Source of the DNA: Nephrocerus scutellatus
Lineage: Eukaryota > Arthropoda > Insecta > Diptera > Pipunculidae
DNA length: 64,000 nt
Direction: 5' to 3'
NCBI GenBank assembly: GCA_947095585.1
Contig: OX352761.1
Span: forward strand, 59,140,832-59,204,831
Part shown: positions 11,232-22,515 of the stretch, piece by piece
Position numbering within the stretch: the first letter of the stretch is position 1
How the letters are laid out: every line of letters begins with the position of its first letter
The notes under the pieces: model-generated
What the model was told of the DNA's origin: nothing
What the model saw: the letters and a program-made list of their open reading frames with translations, nothing else
Database searches by the model: none
Position numbers and translations under genes: made by a program

Positions 11232-12569
11232 AAGAATGAAGGGTGGTGGGGGGGAACCCCAAGGCGCGGCTGGGGCTATCCCGCCAACCCGAGGGTGAAG
11301 CCTCCACCAGTAGGCAGCAAGAGCTGACGCCGCAGTTGGGTCCACCCTCAGCGGATTGTTCGGGGTCTCTCCCCAATCGTCCGCCGGCCATTGTCCCCAA
11401 GGTGACGCTAGGAGCAGTCCCCAAATCTAAGCCGAAAGGCTCTAAGAGGAGGGGACCTCCTGACCCGCCAAAAGGGCAACCAGGAGGTGTGGATGATCCC
11501 CTGAGAAAGGGTCTCAGTGGGGCGGGGACTAGGCACTATCTCCGACTCCTAGAGCAGGGCACAGAACCCGCACTAGCGAGGAAGGAGGTAGACGATAGGA
11601 AGCTGGCGGTTGTAGGGCATAGACCTCCCGTCGTCATTCCCCAGGGGGCGAAGAGGGGGCCATCGGTCCTCACTCCACCACCTAGGGAGGACAAGAGATT
11701 GAAGGAGGGCACCGGGCAGTCGACCAGTGCCCCCTTCAGGGGTAGTGGGGGCTCTCAGCCTAGCTATTCAGAGGCCATTAAGCAAGTCAGGGTCGCTATC
11801 CTCGCGGAGCATGATCCGGAGGAGACTCTGACCCACGAGCAGTTGGCAGCGTTGGAGGAATCTATCCTGGATGAGGTGGCGCTGGGCTGGGAAGTCAAAA
11901 TTGGCTTCGACGGCGTCCACTTCAGACCAGGGATGATTCTTGTCGACTGTTGCGATGGACGCTCGGCAGCTTGGCTTAAGGCACATGCTTCAACCCTTTC
12001 GACGTGGAAGGGACCGAAGCTCGTGGCCAGGGACGGGGATGACATACCCAAGCCGACTATTATGTCGGTGTTCCTGCCACGTAGCAATCGGCAGGGGATG
12101 GAGCGCTCCATCTCCCTGATTGGAGCACAAAACGAGGGACTCCACGTAGGTATGTGGAAAGTCATCGGCTGTCGAGAGGAAAGGGCTGGAGTATTCGCCA
12201 CTATATCCATTGACTCCCGAAGCAGAGAGGTAATTAAAGAGGCAGGTCACTCCATTAGATACCGGTATGGCAAAATATCGGTGGGGGGCCTGAAAAAGAA
12301 AGATAGCTCACAGGTGGAGAAGGGGCAGAATGACCCTCCCGCCCTGGCAGCAGATGACCCCCAGGGGGGCAGGTACAATGGATACGGAAGGAGAAGCGGG
12401 AGCAGAAGAGGTAACCATTATGGAAGACCTCGCTGCCCTTCCCCAACCGGACATTGTACTGGACGAGCTGGAGGCGATCCGACAGCTAGAAGAGGACGAG
12501 TTGCTGGAGGAGATCCAGCACCTCGAACTAGAGACTGGAGAGGAGCAGCTGCCCTCTTCAGATAATTAA
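11232..12569 (+). pseudogene. LOA-type LINE ORF1 (gag-like), 5'-truncated and frameshifted
   Basis: The GC-richer coding sequence differs sharply from its AT-rich surroundings. A basic, Pro-rich N-terminal part is followed by a domain of about 150 residues ('LAALEESILDEVALGWEVKI' to 'IRYRYGKISVGGLKKK') that resembles the ORF1 C-terminal domain of LOA-group elements. Near 12330 the reading moves to the overlapping frame, which gives an acidic tail 'DELEAIRQLEEDELLEEIQH' and stops at 12569. ORF2 starts 4 nt later. The 5' end abuts the opposite-strand LINE at about 11231, so the element start is missing. ORF1 proteins bind element RNA in the RNP. Confidence 0.75.
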
Positions 12570-12572
12570 GTC

Positions 12573-14962
12573 ATGACCAGCACACGCATTGCTCAGGTGA
12601 ACACCCATAAGGCCAAAGGGGCAGCCGCCGTGGTGGCCAGGATGTTCACCAAACAACATCTGGGGCTAGTGCTGGTCCAGGAACCCTGGTTCTACAGGGG
12701 ACGGATATGCGGTCTGTCTTGCAGAGATGCAAAGGTGATATATGAAGTGGGGCAAGTTGCCCCACGAGCTTGCATCGTCGTTAGAAATAGTATTAATTAT
12801 CTATCTCTTTCAGAATTTATAACCCGGGACCTGGTAGCAATCCAGTGCCAGTTTTACGTAGACGGCACGCACCGGGAGATAGTCATCGCTTCGGCCTACT
12901 TTGCCGGGGACAGGGAAGAAATACCGCCCACAGAAATTCAAGAACTGGTAGAGCACTGCCGAAGGCTTAGCAAACCTCTACTGATCGGGTGCGATGCAAA
13001 TGCACATAACGAAGAATGGGGGAGCACCGACACAAATAAGAGGGGTGAGTACCTTTTAGAGTTTTTGGTGAAGGAAAACCTAGATATTTACAATGTAGGT
13101 AGTATTCCAACATTCGTGACTAGGGTTAGGGAAGAGGTACTCGACATCACCTTCGGAACTCCGACAGTGAGTCGTTTACTCAATAAGTGGAGGGTCTCCT
13201 CCGAACCAACTCTGTCAGACCACAGATTAATCTTGTTTGAATTGGGTGGGTTGGTTGTAGGGGAAAGGGTTATTAGAAACCCCAGAAGGACAAATTGGGT
13301 AAAATTTAGAATCTATTTGCAGGGCAATCTACTACACACATCAGTTCAAAGAGTGGCCAGGTGTCCGCACGAGCTAGAATGCGCAGCAGTAGAATTGAAT
13401 AGGGCAATCTCTGACGCATATGAGTCGAGCTGCCCGATTAGTTCACCCAAAGGGTGTAATGAAGTTCCTTTGTGGAACGAAGAACTGTCAGCCCATCGAA
13501 GGCAGGTAAGAAAACTTTTCAAGACCGCCAAGAGAAGGGGCAATTGGCAGGAATACAGAGAGTCTCTCACGGCATATAATATAGAAGTGAGAAGAGCAAA
13601 GCGCAGAAACTTTCGTAAATTCTGTGAGGAGGTAAAAAACACTAAGGAGTCTGCAAGACTTTACAAAGCTATGGCAAAAGACACTAGTTGTTTCAAGGCA
13701 TCACTGAGAAACCAGGAAGGTGAGTTCACAGAGAACGAAGAGCAGAGAGCTCTCCTCCTCCTGAGAAGTCACTTCCCGGGGAGTACGGTGAACAGTACCG
13801 AATCTGATAGAGGTTTAAACTATCGTAGATTTAGTAGAGAGGACTGGAAGAAAGCCTCGGAGATATGCACCGAGCAAAGAATCCGGTGGGCAGTTAACAG
13901 CTTTCAGCCCTTTAAATCAGCAGGTGTGGATGGGATAATCCCAGCAGTTATGCAAATGGGGCTAGACAATCTCCTCCCATACCTACTAAGAATATTTAGA
14001 AGTAGTCTAGCACTCGGGTACATACCGAAAAGCTGGAGAAGGGCTCGGGTGGTATTCATACCTAAGGTAGGGAAGAAGGATCCCTCACACCCAAAGTCCT
14101 ACAGACCAATCAGCCTCACTTTGTCCTAAAGACTATCGAAAAGGTTATCGACAACTATGTAAGGTCGACTATACTGGTAAAAGAACCACTGCATTCCAGT
14201 CAACATGCATACAGAGCGGGCAGATCTACTGAGACCGCACTGTGGGAACTGACGGAAAGCATTGAGGGCTCACTCGCCAGTAAGGAAATCGCTCTATGCG
14301 CCTTCCTAGATATCGAAGGGGCGTTTGACAACGCATCACATGAAGCGATAAGAAATGCTCTGGAGAAGAAAACAGTGGACAGCACAATCAGCAAATGGAT
14401 GTGCGAGATGCTAATCACTAGAACAGCAGAAACCATAGTCGGTGACAAAACCATTATGGTTAACACAACAAGAGGGTGTCCACAAGGAGGAGTACTTTCC
14501 CCACTACTGTGGAGCATCCTAGTAGATGAACTACTTCGGCGACTAGCTGAAGCAGGAACTGTATCTCAGGGTTACGCGGACGATATAGTCATTGTGGCCA
14601 GAGGGAAGTTCGAGGAAGTTCTATGTGACATAGTTCAAAATGGACTAAATATCACAAGCAGATGGTGCCAAGAGGTGGGACTTAGGGTGAACCCAAGCAA
14701 AACCACACTGGTCCCCTTCACCAACTGAAGGAAATTGGGGCGAATGCGACCAATAACCCTAAATGGAGAAGTGATCGCAATCAGCGAAGAGGTCAAGTAC
14801 CTTGGTCTGATATTAGACAAGAGACTGCTATGGAATAAACATCAGCAGGCAGTAATAAAGAAATCTAAGAAAGCACTCATGGTGTGCAGAAGAGTGGCAG
14901 GCAAATCATGGGGAGTAAGCCGCAAAATAATGCACTGGATGTACACTATGATAGTTATACCA
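12573..14962 (+). pseudogene. LOA-type LINE ORF2 (endonuclease-reverse transcriptase), broken
   Basis: An apurinic-like endonuclease domain comes first ('VLVQEPWFYRG', 'LLIGCDANAHNEEWGS', 'SDHRLILFEL', about residues 1-220). Then reverse transcriptase: 'KSAGVDGIIPAVMQ', 'SYRPISLT', 'AFLDIEGAFDNASHEAI', 'GCPQGGVLSPLLWSILVDEL' and the catalytic 'GYADDIVIVA'. The frame breaks near 14122 (small deletion in the 'ISLT' region), and a TGA stop at about 14726 looks like a CGA-to-TGA change. After 14962 the element is cut off by repeat Y, so the C-terminal RNase H typical of LOA elements is absent. An RNase H fragment of the same type lies at 39040-39450 on the other strand. Confidence 0.88.
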
Positions 14963-15079
14963 ATGAACGGCATAGCCCACCTTATTGCCGTGACGCAAGT
15001 CATTCAGGGACTTCTTCATTCAATTTGCTGAGCGGTTTTGACAAAGTATGATGACATATTTTCAATAAAAATGGTGGAA
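14963..15079 (+). repeat. Dispersed repeat family Y, fragment
   Basis: 'ggcatagcccaccttattgc' followed by 'gtgacgcaagtcattcaggg' matches 18086-18125 and, inverted, 10190-10235. It truncates the LOA ORF2. Confidence 0.6.
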
Positions 15080-15985
15080 TACCGTCGGGTCCAGTTGCTT
15101 TATTGGGGTCCAGTTGCTTTATTGGGGTCAAGTTCTTTAAGAATTTTGGAAACAACCCGTCGACGAAAATATATTGTAGACAAACCTGGGCCTACATTCG
15201 GAAGAATTGGTGGACTTTGGTTAGATAATGGAAGTGTTGACGCACAAGCAAAATGCGAAGCTAAGAGATTGGCTTTCTGAATATCAGTTTTATAAAGAAT
15301 ACCATTATGGAATAAAGAAGGAACAGAAGAAGTCTTTTCTTTTGAATCTGAATCTAATATTTTCCGTATGCTATCTCGAATCTTTTGGTCATTTATTATT
15401 TTGGACCTGTTAATTATAGCGTTAGCTCTGTTTCTGGCTATTCTAAACTTAACAAGGTTTTCTACGGGTGGGCAATTAACGTAGTCCAAATGGGCTGTTT
15501 TTTTACTCGTGACTGCTGACCTGCAGTTATCATTAAACGGCTTATTCTTACGAATTTTGCTTTTCTTAAAGGAGGGAATGAAATTTTTCATTCCTTGCAG
15601 AATGGTTCACGTGATCAGTTGAGATGCTTCATCAGCGTTATTGTTGGAAAATCAGGTTGACCAATCAAACGGGCTATACAATTTATTCGAGAGCTCCCAG
15701 TTAGAATTTTTGAAGTGCCAGAGTAACCTTTTACGAGTAGGCTCTACAAGGGCTAGGGTTATTGAAAATTTGGCTAATACCAGAGCCGGAAAGACCTAAT
15801 GGAGCTGATAAATTAATTGAATATTTATCTGGCATAGAAGTTAGAAAAAAATCTAATAGTTGAGTTGATTGACCAGTTGTATCGGGATATCTAGTTGGCT
15901 TATCGACGATTTGGGTTAGAAGATTGATATTTGAAAATAGTTCAGCAGATTCACCTGATCACTGTGAAGACCATTCCAAACATAA
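15080..15985 (-). pseudogene. LINE fragment: endonuclease tail, linker and start of RT
   Basis: Minus-strand translation shows the end of an endonuclease domain and the linker ('LVEPTRKRLLWHFKNSNWE', 'NNNADEASQLITRTILQGMK', 'FIPSFKKSKIRKNKPF') running into the RT start 'KELDPNKATGP'. At that point an exact 19-bp tandem duplication (units from 15088 and 15107) shifts the frame and introduces stops. The family is the same as at 24170-27860 ('NSNVDATADAI' and 'RKFIPFRNKS' are the corresponding residues). Several older stops lie between 15600 and 15985. Confidence 0.8.
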
Positions 15986-15999
15986 ATATTGGTTTTGCT

Positions 16000-16410
16000 G
16001 TACAAATCTGTGTTACGAACATAACTATAAATTATTTGCCTTTTTATTTTAGTGCTTTTGAAAAAGCTTACAAAATGGATGTATGATAAAAAAATGCCAA
16101 TAAATAGTATTTTTGCTTTTTATGATGTATTTAGTTTTATTATTTACATTCGAACACATTATAGCGAGGATTATCACAGTAATACTTTCTTTCAGTACAT
16201 ACATTTTTGTTTTCATTTTTAGTGTGAACGTAAAAAAGGCGAAACAAAAGATCAAAAACGAAATATGTATTATGAATCTATATGTAATATTCGCATTTTT
16301 GTTTTCATTTTTAGTGTGAACGTAAAAAAGGCAAAACAAAAGATCAAAAACGAAATATGTATTATGTATCTATATGTAATATTCGCACGCTGTCGTGCAC
16401 AAATATGTTG
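16000..16410 (+). repeat. Dispersed repeat family Y copy with a 92-bp tandem duplication
   Basis: Units 16204-16295 and 16296-16387 are nearly identical direct copies, both starting 'tttttgttttcatttttagt' and ending 'atgtaatattcgca'. I see only a g/a difference in 'aaggcg/aaggca' and one a/t in 'atgaatct/atgtatct'. It ends with 'cgcacgctgtcgtgcacaaa', as in copy 1 inverted. Confidence 0.75.
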
Positions 16411-16756
16411 AAGAAAAAAGAAAAAATTTAATAAAAGAGAGAGCTTATTCAAATTTACACGTTCAAACTGATAATATCAAATAAAATGCAAGAATATATG
16501 AGAAATCGACTTTATGAGCGTAAAAAAGTTTGTAACCCCTTATCAACATCATAAACTCAGAAAACACTTATGATATTTTGATAGTAGGTTTACTTCTGTA
16601 TACATTACATTTTTCTGTGCCCCAACGTTCATTTAATTGGAGCAATTTCGGTGGCTTGTGCTGTAGCAATGGAACAAAGGAGATGTTCGTATACTACACA
16701 GTTGGTAAATGCTCGTGTCACATTGGCTGGTTCGAGGAACGGCGGCGGTTTATTTA
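16411..16756. other. Unassigned intronic sequence
   Basis: No gene seen. It ends with TA at 16755-16756, the presumed target dinucleotide of the following mariner. Confidence 0.4.
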
Positions 16757-17749
16757 CAGGGTCTCCCCTAATTCGTCAAAGATAATTTGGGAAATGATGA
16801 AATGATGAATATACCCATCTAAGAAAAAACCGTTCTAAAATACTAGCCTTTGTAACTGCATTTAAATAAAGTTGATATCTTGTTTGGGTCTCCAGATATC
16901 CAACTTCAATGCATGTTCCAGTTTTCTTGTCCATGCTAATTTTAAACTTTGAGGTCAATTTTCTCCAGAAAATGCGAAACAAACATAGCGTTTTACTATT
17001 TTTGTTGTTTTATGTGTGTACAACAACAGGCATAACAGGTGTTCAAAGTATCCTCTTTGTTTTTTTATGCTAGAGCCCATTTTCGGGGTTGTAGTTTGAA
17101 AGGGCCGATTAACTTGCTTTCAATTACACCTGCCCACATATTGACGCTGAATTTGTGTTGAAATGATGACTGTCTCCTTCTGTGTTAAGATTCGTCCGTC
17201 CAAAGAATTCTTCAAATAACCTCGTTTTCATCCAAACTCCACTCCAGTAACCAGTTAGGAAACTCAAGTCTCTTTTCCAAATCATCGGGAAGCAGTTTTT
17301 GTACAGTATGGTGTATGGTGGTATGGATAAAGATGTTCTGCATGCAGTACATTAGAAATTTTATGTCTGTTAACATTGAATTGCAAAGCTAAACGTCTAA
17401 TGCAGTGAAATCTAAACACACACAAAACAAAAGGAAAAACACCCTTTTTTAAAAAAAAAAAATGTATCTGCTGCAGGTTTTCCGAAGTTTCATAAAATCT
17501 ATAAACTAGTTAGTGATATTTATTTTTATTAATGTTAGGTTCATAAAAAAAAATAAAGTCCTGAAGTTTTTACTATTAGCATTAACAGAGCAATTTCCGT
17601 AACATGGGTGAGGGTATACCAAAGTAAGCTTTTTCTAAAATACCCGATAAATCATGTCAACATTGGAGACCCTTGCGTAGAACGATTTTTTTCTTATAAT
17701 ATACCCAAGAAACATTTCCCAATTATTCTTGACGAATTAGGGGACAAAG
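16757..17749 (-). mobile_element. Degenerate mariner-like element with terminal inverted repeats
   Basis: The left end carries 'tcccctaattcgtcaaagat' plus 'aatttgggaaatg' (16763-16795), and the right end carries the inverted counterpart 'catttcccaattattcttga' plus 'cgaattagggga' (17713-17744). Both outer ends abut TA (16755-16756 and 17750-17751). Minus-strand sequence near 17075-17310 gives transposase pieces in changing frames: 'LLPDDLEKRLEFPNWLLEWS', 'ILWTDES' (first catalytic Asp) and 'FSVNMWAGVIESKLIGPF'. This is the same broad transposase group as the intact mariner at 52190-53492. At about 1 kb, with much of the catalytic core lost, it is an internally deleted fossil. Confidence 0.72.
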
Positions 17750-17751
17750 TA

Positions 17752-19313
17752 AATTGAACTAAATTCGAGATTTAATTTGCATTCCATTGAATCACATCGC
17801 GGTCGTTTCCAAGACACTACGAAGGGTCCACGGAATTTCAGATCTAACTTTCGTGGTTCGACGGTTGAGGACTTTACATTATCGATGCCGATTAAATCTC
17901 CTTTAATGTACTTCTCTGTTTTGAAATGCTGTCGGTCGAATCTTTCTTTCCACTTATATCTTTCTTTCATAATATAATATAATATTAATTTTATATAATT
18001 AATTGAAACCAGCTACAAACGTGAGAAATTGTATATATCTTAATTCTCATTCCCTCGAATTTGAAATTTTAATTTATATAAACGGCATAGCCCACCTTAT
18101 TGCCGTGACGCAAGTCATTCAGGGACTTCTCCCTTGCCAATGAGTCTATATAAAAAAAAAATAGAGCCTGGTTATTCTCTTTTTCCATAGATCTACCGTC
18201 CTGGCCCAAATTCACGATCTTCGTTGAAAACGGCGACCAAGTTGTTTTGATTCCCGTCGTTGAGTTCTTTTAAGAATTAACGGTCCATTCTAAATCTCGA
18301 AGTGTTTCTCCCAATCTTTTCATTCTCGACGGAGGTACAAATGGAAGACAAAATCGTCTGATTCGCTTTTTCCACATGTCCGTTCGCGCGAGGTGTTCGA
18401 ACCGCTGTTTTGATTTGCTGAATATTCTAACGCTTAGAATATCCATCGAAGGCTTTAGATGTAAAAGACGTACATATATCACTGACAATACGATTCGGGA
18501 GTCCGAAATAGACATTAAAGTCGTTCAAAATTTGGATTACTGGCGCTGTTTTCGTATTTCGGACGGCGCTCACAATTATAAACTTACTAAAAGCGTCAGA
18601 CATCGTAATGATATGTGTGTTTCCATGTTTACTATTCACAAACATTCCGTGGTGATCGATATGCTTCAACCGAAATTGTATCGGTTCGATTGCTCCAAAG
18701 TGTAGGCGACCTTTGGGTTTTCCTCTTTTGGATTTCATATAACAACATTCGACGCATGCAGCAATGTAAGATTTCAAATTTCGGCGCATTTTCGGAAACC
18801 ACAAATGTTCTTTAATTCGATTGTCTTCTCGACACCAAAGTGCCCTATGTCATCGTGAAAATGTTTTACCATTCGAAATCGAACTGCTTTTGGCACAACA
18901 AATTTCAGTTCGTCACCCTCCTCCACCGAAACAAACGATTATCTATCTATCAATCGAAATTATTTTCTCAAATGCTTTTCAGCGTCGGACTTCTGATATC
19001 TGTTGAGTACGGCGATGATTTTCTTCAAATTTTCGTCCTGGAGTTGCATGGTGAGAAGCCAGTCGGTAAGATCAATTCCAATTTTAATTATGAAACCAGT
19101 AGTCTCCATTTGGTTTCGTTTGCAGATCGCATCTACTTGAGCTATGCGATCTCCTGATCGGTGATTGGTCTCAAAATCATATTCGAGTAGTCGCATCCAC
19201 CATCTTGCGATTCGCGGATGATTTCCGTGCGATTGAAGAAGATTCGGTGACGAGAAATCGTTTTCCAAGAAGATATACTCGAAATCGATCAATACATTCC
19301 ACAACGGCGACAA
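17752..19313 (-). pseudogene. Gypsy-D: pol remnant (RNase H, integrase)
   Basis: Reading right to left: RNase H end at 19313-19120 ('RWWMRLLEYDFETNHRSGDR'), spacer, integrase zinc finger region and core at 18804-18430 ('CVECCYMKSKRGKP', 'HIDHHG', 'TMSDAFSKFI'), and a decayed C-terminal part 18515-18270 ('FCLPFVPPSRMKRLGETLRD'). After a repeat Y insertion, the integrase tail follows at 17970-17752 ('KERYKWKERFDRQHFKTEKY', 'LDLKFRGPFVV'). Multiple frameshifts. No LTRs were recognised next to it. Confidence 0.8.
17985..18170 (+). repeat. Dispersed repeat family Y inserted in Gypsy-D
   Basis: 'ggcatagcccaccttattgc', 'gcaagtcattcagggacttc' and 'ccaatgagtctatata' match the other copies. It interrupts the Gypsy-D integrase between its C-terminal pieces. 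Confidence 0.65.
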
Positions 19314-19339
19314 CCGCTAATTCGGAGGTGTGGTACTTT

Positions 19340-20150
19340 TGCTCAGCGCTTTTACTAGAGTATTAAATGATCTCAACATTCATAAATCTGCTGGTAATCG
19401 GTATTCCTGCTATAGTTTTGAAGAGGTGTTCTTCAACGTTGGCATTGCCTGCGCAAGCTTTCACTTCTTTTATTCTTCTGTCCAGTCTGTTCCTAAAAAA
19501 GGCGAACAGTCATCTCTTTCCTCGTACCGACCCATTGGGCTAACATCATAAATTGGGCATACTTTCTAAAGTCATGGAAACGCAGTTCAATCGTGATCTT
19601 ATGAATATCACGTGAAATCCTTAGCGAACAGCAGTACGGCTTTACAAGGCAACGTTCAACAGGGGATCTGCCGAAAAGTAGAAGCAGTCTATTCACAAAT
19701 TTTGTGAAAGTAATGTTGTTGCACTCGATATTTCCAATGCATTTGACAGAGTCAAGAATCAAGGCTCTTTTGTGCAAAATGAATACCTATGGAATTGATA
19801 AGACCCTGTTTGGACTAGTAACAACCTTTCTGACCGGTCAATTCAGGTCGTATTGGACGGTTTCAAATCCAGTGGTCACCCCATAAACGCCGCATAAACA
19901 CTCTTTCTTATTTTGAATAATGATCTCCTATCCGCTACTTCTAATCCAATTCATTCTTTCGCTGACGACAGAACTTTTAGCTAATCAGACCTCAGACCTG
20001 GCTACTATTTACAATGCATATCTTCGCCCTAAACTTGAATACAACTGATTGACTGTGAGGGTGTACCAAGACCACATTGCATCTACTTGACAGAATTCAG
20101 AAAGCGATAAAGGCAACTCCTGCAACGTTCTCTTCTCTGGGCATTTTATT
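19340..20150 (+). pseudogene. LINE reverse transcriptase remnant
   Basis: Plus-strand fragments in several frames parallel the LINE at 24170-25988: 'RVLNDLNIHKSAG', 'VPKKGEQSSLSSYRPIGLTS', 'MNTYGIDKTLFGLVTTFL', 'LRPKLEYN'. It has numerous stops and small indels, so it is an old copy of the same family, opposite in strand. Confidence 0.75.
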
Positions 20151-20308
20151 GACAAATGTCTTGAGGTGAAACAATTGTAGCAGATCACGGTATTGGAATC
20201 TGTATTTCTTTGTATCCGCGGTTTCAGGGCGGATATCGATCTTCTTTGGATTATGAGGTTATAGCTGACGTATGCTCTGATGACGGTCAGCAACCTGTTA
20301 CAATTCAA
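20060..20308 (-). pseudogene. Zinc-knuckle (gag-like) fragment
   Basis: The minus-strand frame has one CCHC knuckle, 'CYNCFTSRHLSIKC', of the type found in retroelement gag or LINE ORF1 proteins, preceded by 'VIRAYVSYNLIIQRRSISAL'. It is too short to assign to a family. It overlaps the tail of the plus-strand LINE remnant, so one of the two readings may be spurious in the overlap. Confidence 0.45.
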
Positions 20309-20539
20309 GAATGATTTGAATATCTGCTACCTCAAATCGTCGTGGTTAATCCCATATATCTTGTATTTAATAATGCACTCATCCGAAAGTTAACCCTTTC
20401 TTCAAAGAGACAACATCTCAATAAAATATCTTCGGGTGTTTCGTTAAATTTACGTTTTGTTTCCATCATTTCAATATGAATTTCGCTTCCGGATGTGTTT
20501 GTTTGTTTGTTTATTTGTTTGTGGCTGGCAAATGTTGTG

Positions 20540-20870
20540 ATTACTAAAACCCTATTTTATTCAAATTATGCACACCTGTATATATTCGATGATAACACTT
20601 CCTATTAAAATTTGGAGCCCCTAGGTCCCCAGGGTCGAGTGGTGCCAATATACATTTTTTAAAAATTAACCAGATTTTCTTCAAATTTTATATGCATGTA
20701 TGTCTATCTCCGATAACAACACTTTTTGTAAAAATTTGGAAGTCCGATATGCAAAGTTTGAATAAAATCGGGCTTTAGGAATCTTTGTGTTAAAAATTGA
20801 TCACAAGATTCTACCCACCAGCCAGCCAGCCACGGACTCGCGAAGTGAATATAGAGAATTTAAAAACAGA
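20540..20870. repeat. Dispersed repeat family X, copy
   Basis: Contains 'ttaaaaattgatcacaagat', 'ccagccagccagcc' and 'tccgataacaacactttttg', shared with copies near 21405-21715, 22516-22948, 38250-38400, 40805-40965 and 54717-55636. Non-coding; it combines a CA/GT-rich 'cacatgtgtat' word, a GC-rich 'ggggctcc'-type word and a gat-caattttta word. Class unknown. Confidence 0.6.
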
Positions 20871-21404
20871 ACTTTTGCTCACTGCTATTTTATTGAGATA
20901 AATGGAAAACGAGAGTATTTGTAAAAATTGTTTTAAGGCAATTCTTGACACAGATAGATTCTTTGTAGATCTACGAGGTCGTCTGCAGTTGTCCGGCCCT
21001 TGCAGTGTCATTTTAGGTAAGAAAGGTCATTTGCGAAAGAAATATGTCCGTCTCACTTTTCTTTTGCAATTTTTATTTTATTTTGTTGTGTTGTTTTTAA
21101 TATGAAACTCTAAATATCGTTTGCTCAAAACAACATATGTACCTTAAAACACCCTTATCTAATGATTTCTTTTTATTTAATATTAGATTGTTAAACCATT
21201 AATAATTCTTATTATTACTGCATAACAACTTTGCTTAAAATTTAAAAACTGGAAATAGAACAGACTTGTAAAGCCTGTAATGTAAAATATGAATTGGGAC
21301 ATAAGTTTTATTATATACAGAGACTCATTGTCAAGGGAGGACTCCCTGAATGACTTGCGTCACGCTGGGATATGCCCTTTACTAAAATTTAAAAAATCAA
21401 CCTA
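20871..21404. other. Mostly unassigned; short repeat Y fragment at 21305-21390
   Basis: 'gactcattgtcaagggagga' and 'gaatgacttgcgtcacgctg' at 21305-21390 match repeat Y inverted. The remainder is AT-rich without recognised features; the small open frame at 20902-21105 has no recognisable domain and overlaps repeat X. Confidence 0.45.
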
Positions 21405-21715
21405 TAAAAATTAAAATTTTTCATGTAAATTCTCTAATCGGGAATACACATGTGTGCAGTTTGTTAATTTTCAACAAAATTATATGGGAGTCATTCTGTC
21501 CTGGGTTGATCACTTCAAATTTTTTACAAAAAGCGTTGTCCGTCAGAGAAACACATGTATATAAAATTTGAAGAAAATCGGGTACATTTTTAAAACTGGT
21601 ATGGGGGCCCCCGAGCCCCGATGCCTGATCACTACTAAATTTGTACAAAAAGGGTTGTCAATCGGAGATACACATTCGAAAAAAAATCGGGTACTTTTTT
21701 TTAGGTATTTATTCA
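21405..21715. repeat. Dispersed repeat family X, copy with terminal word
   Basis: Starts with 'ataaaaattaaaatttttca' and 'aattctctaatcgggaatac', the same terminal words seen inverted at 55590-55636, and carries 'ttgaagaaaatcgggtacat'. Confidence 0.6.
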
Positions 21716-21869
21716 TCCCAATCTTCTATTAGGTAAAATTGCAGTTTTTATTAACAAAATAAGTATTTTAAATTATAGCATTCAAATTTGAAATAAAATA
21801 AAGAAATACATAATGTTAATTTAAAACAAAACTTGGTTGCATACAATGTTTTTAGTTTCACCTCAAAGA

Positions 21870-22460
21870 GCAAGAATAAATAAATTCTTAGGTGAAATCA
21901 ACCTAGAGTAAGCAAAACAAAGTTGTCCGTGGGAAAACATGGTGATCTCAATTCTATACTCCGTAATACTTAATAAACTGCCAGACTTTTAATCGTCATC
22001 GAAAACGCAAGTTTTACTGGAAATTGGAATCTCTTTCATTTTTAAAGGTAGATCCGTTGAATTGAGTGCTATCCGTGGGATAATAACTGTTTCACACTGT
22101 CCCTTTTCTGTCTAGATAGTCGCTTCAATTGTATTGTCCAGCATCTTTTTTACGCACAATCTTGTACCGTTGCAAAGTTTTGGCGTTTCCATTGTAAAAT
22201 AATTTTAATACCACTGTAAGCAAAGGAGGATGTGGTGGCAATCCAGACGAAACAAGTGAGCTTAGGAACTCTGTTAGATAATTAACTTCCTCATCACTTT
22301 CTCGCAGCCGGTTCAAAATGAGATAGTTTTGAGAAACAGCCGGATAAATGGAATTTATTAGTTCTGCGGCAGATTTCAAAAATCGGATGTCAATTTTATA
22401 TTGGCATAAGACACGGCTATTAATCTACCTTTTCCAAATTGAAGTAGGAATACTATGGGA
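21870..22460 (-). pseudogene. Helitron helicase C-terminal remnant
   Basis: Minus-strand translation parallels the Helitron at 2948-3560: 'EVNYLTEFLSSLVSSGLPPH' corresponds to 'EVINYPIEFLNSLDVTGMPP', followed by 'LDNTIEAT', 'IIPRIALNSTDLPLKMKEIP' and 'MFSHGQLCFAYSRLISP'. Stops interrupt it at several places. A second, older Helitron relic in the same gene, opposite in strand to the first. Confidence 0.75.
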
Positions 22461-22515
22461 TCTACACTAACATCGTTCACCCACCTCCCGGCAGGGATAC
22501 AATACACCCCTAAGG

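Noticed and set aside
11230..11345. N-terminal extension of the minus-strand LINE frame (Pro/Gly-rich)
   Set aside because: This part is antisense of the LOA ORF1 beginning; the LINE-like sequence only starts left of about 11231.
11764..12210. 148-codon minus-strand open frame
   Set aside because: Antisense of the LOA ORF1; no domain.
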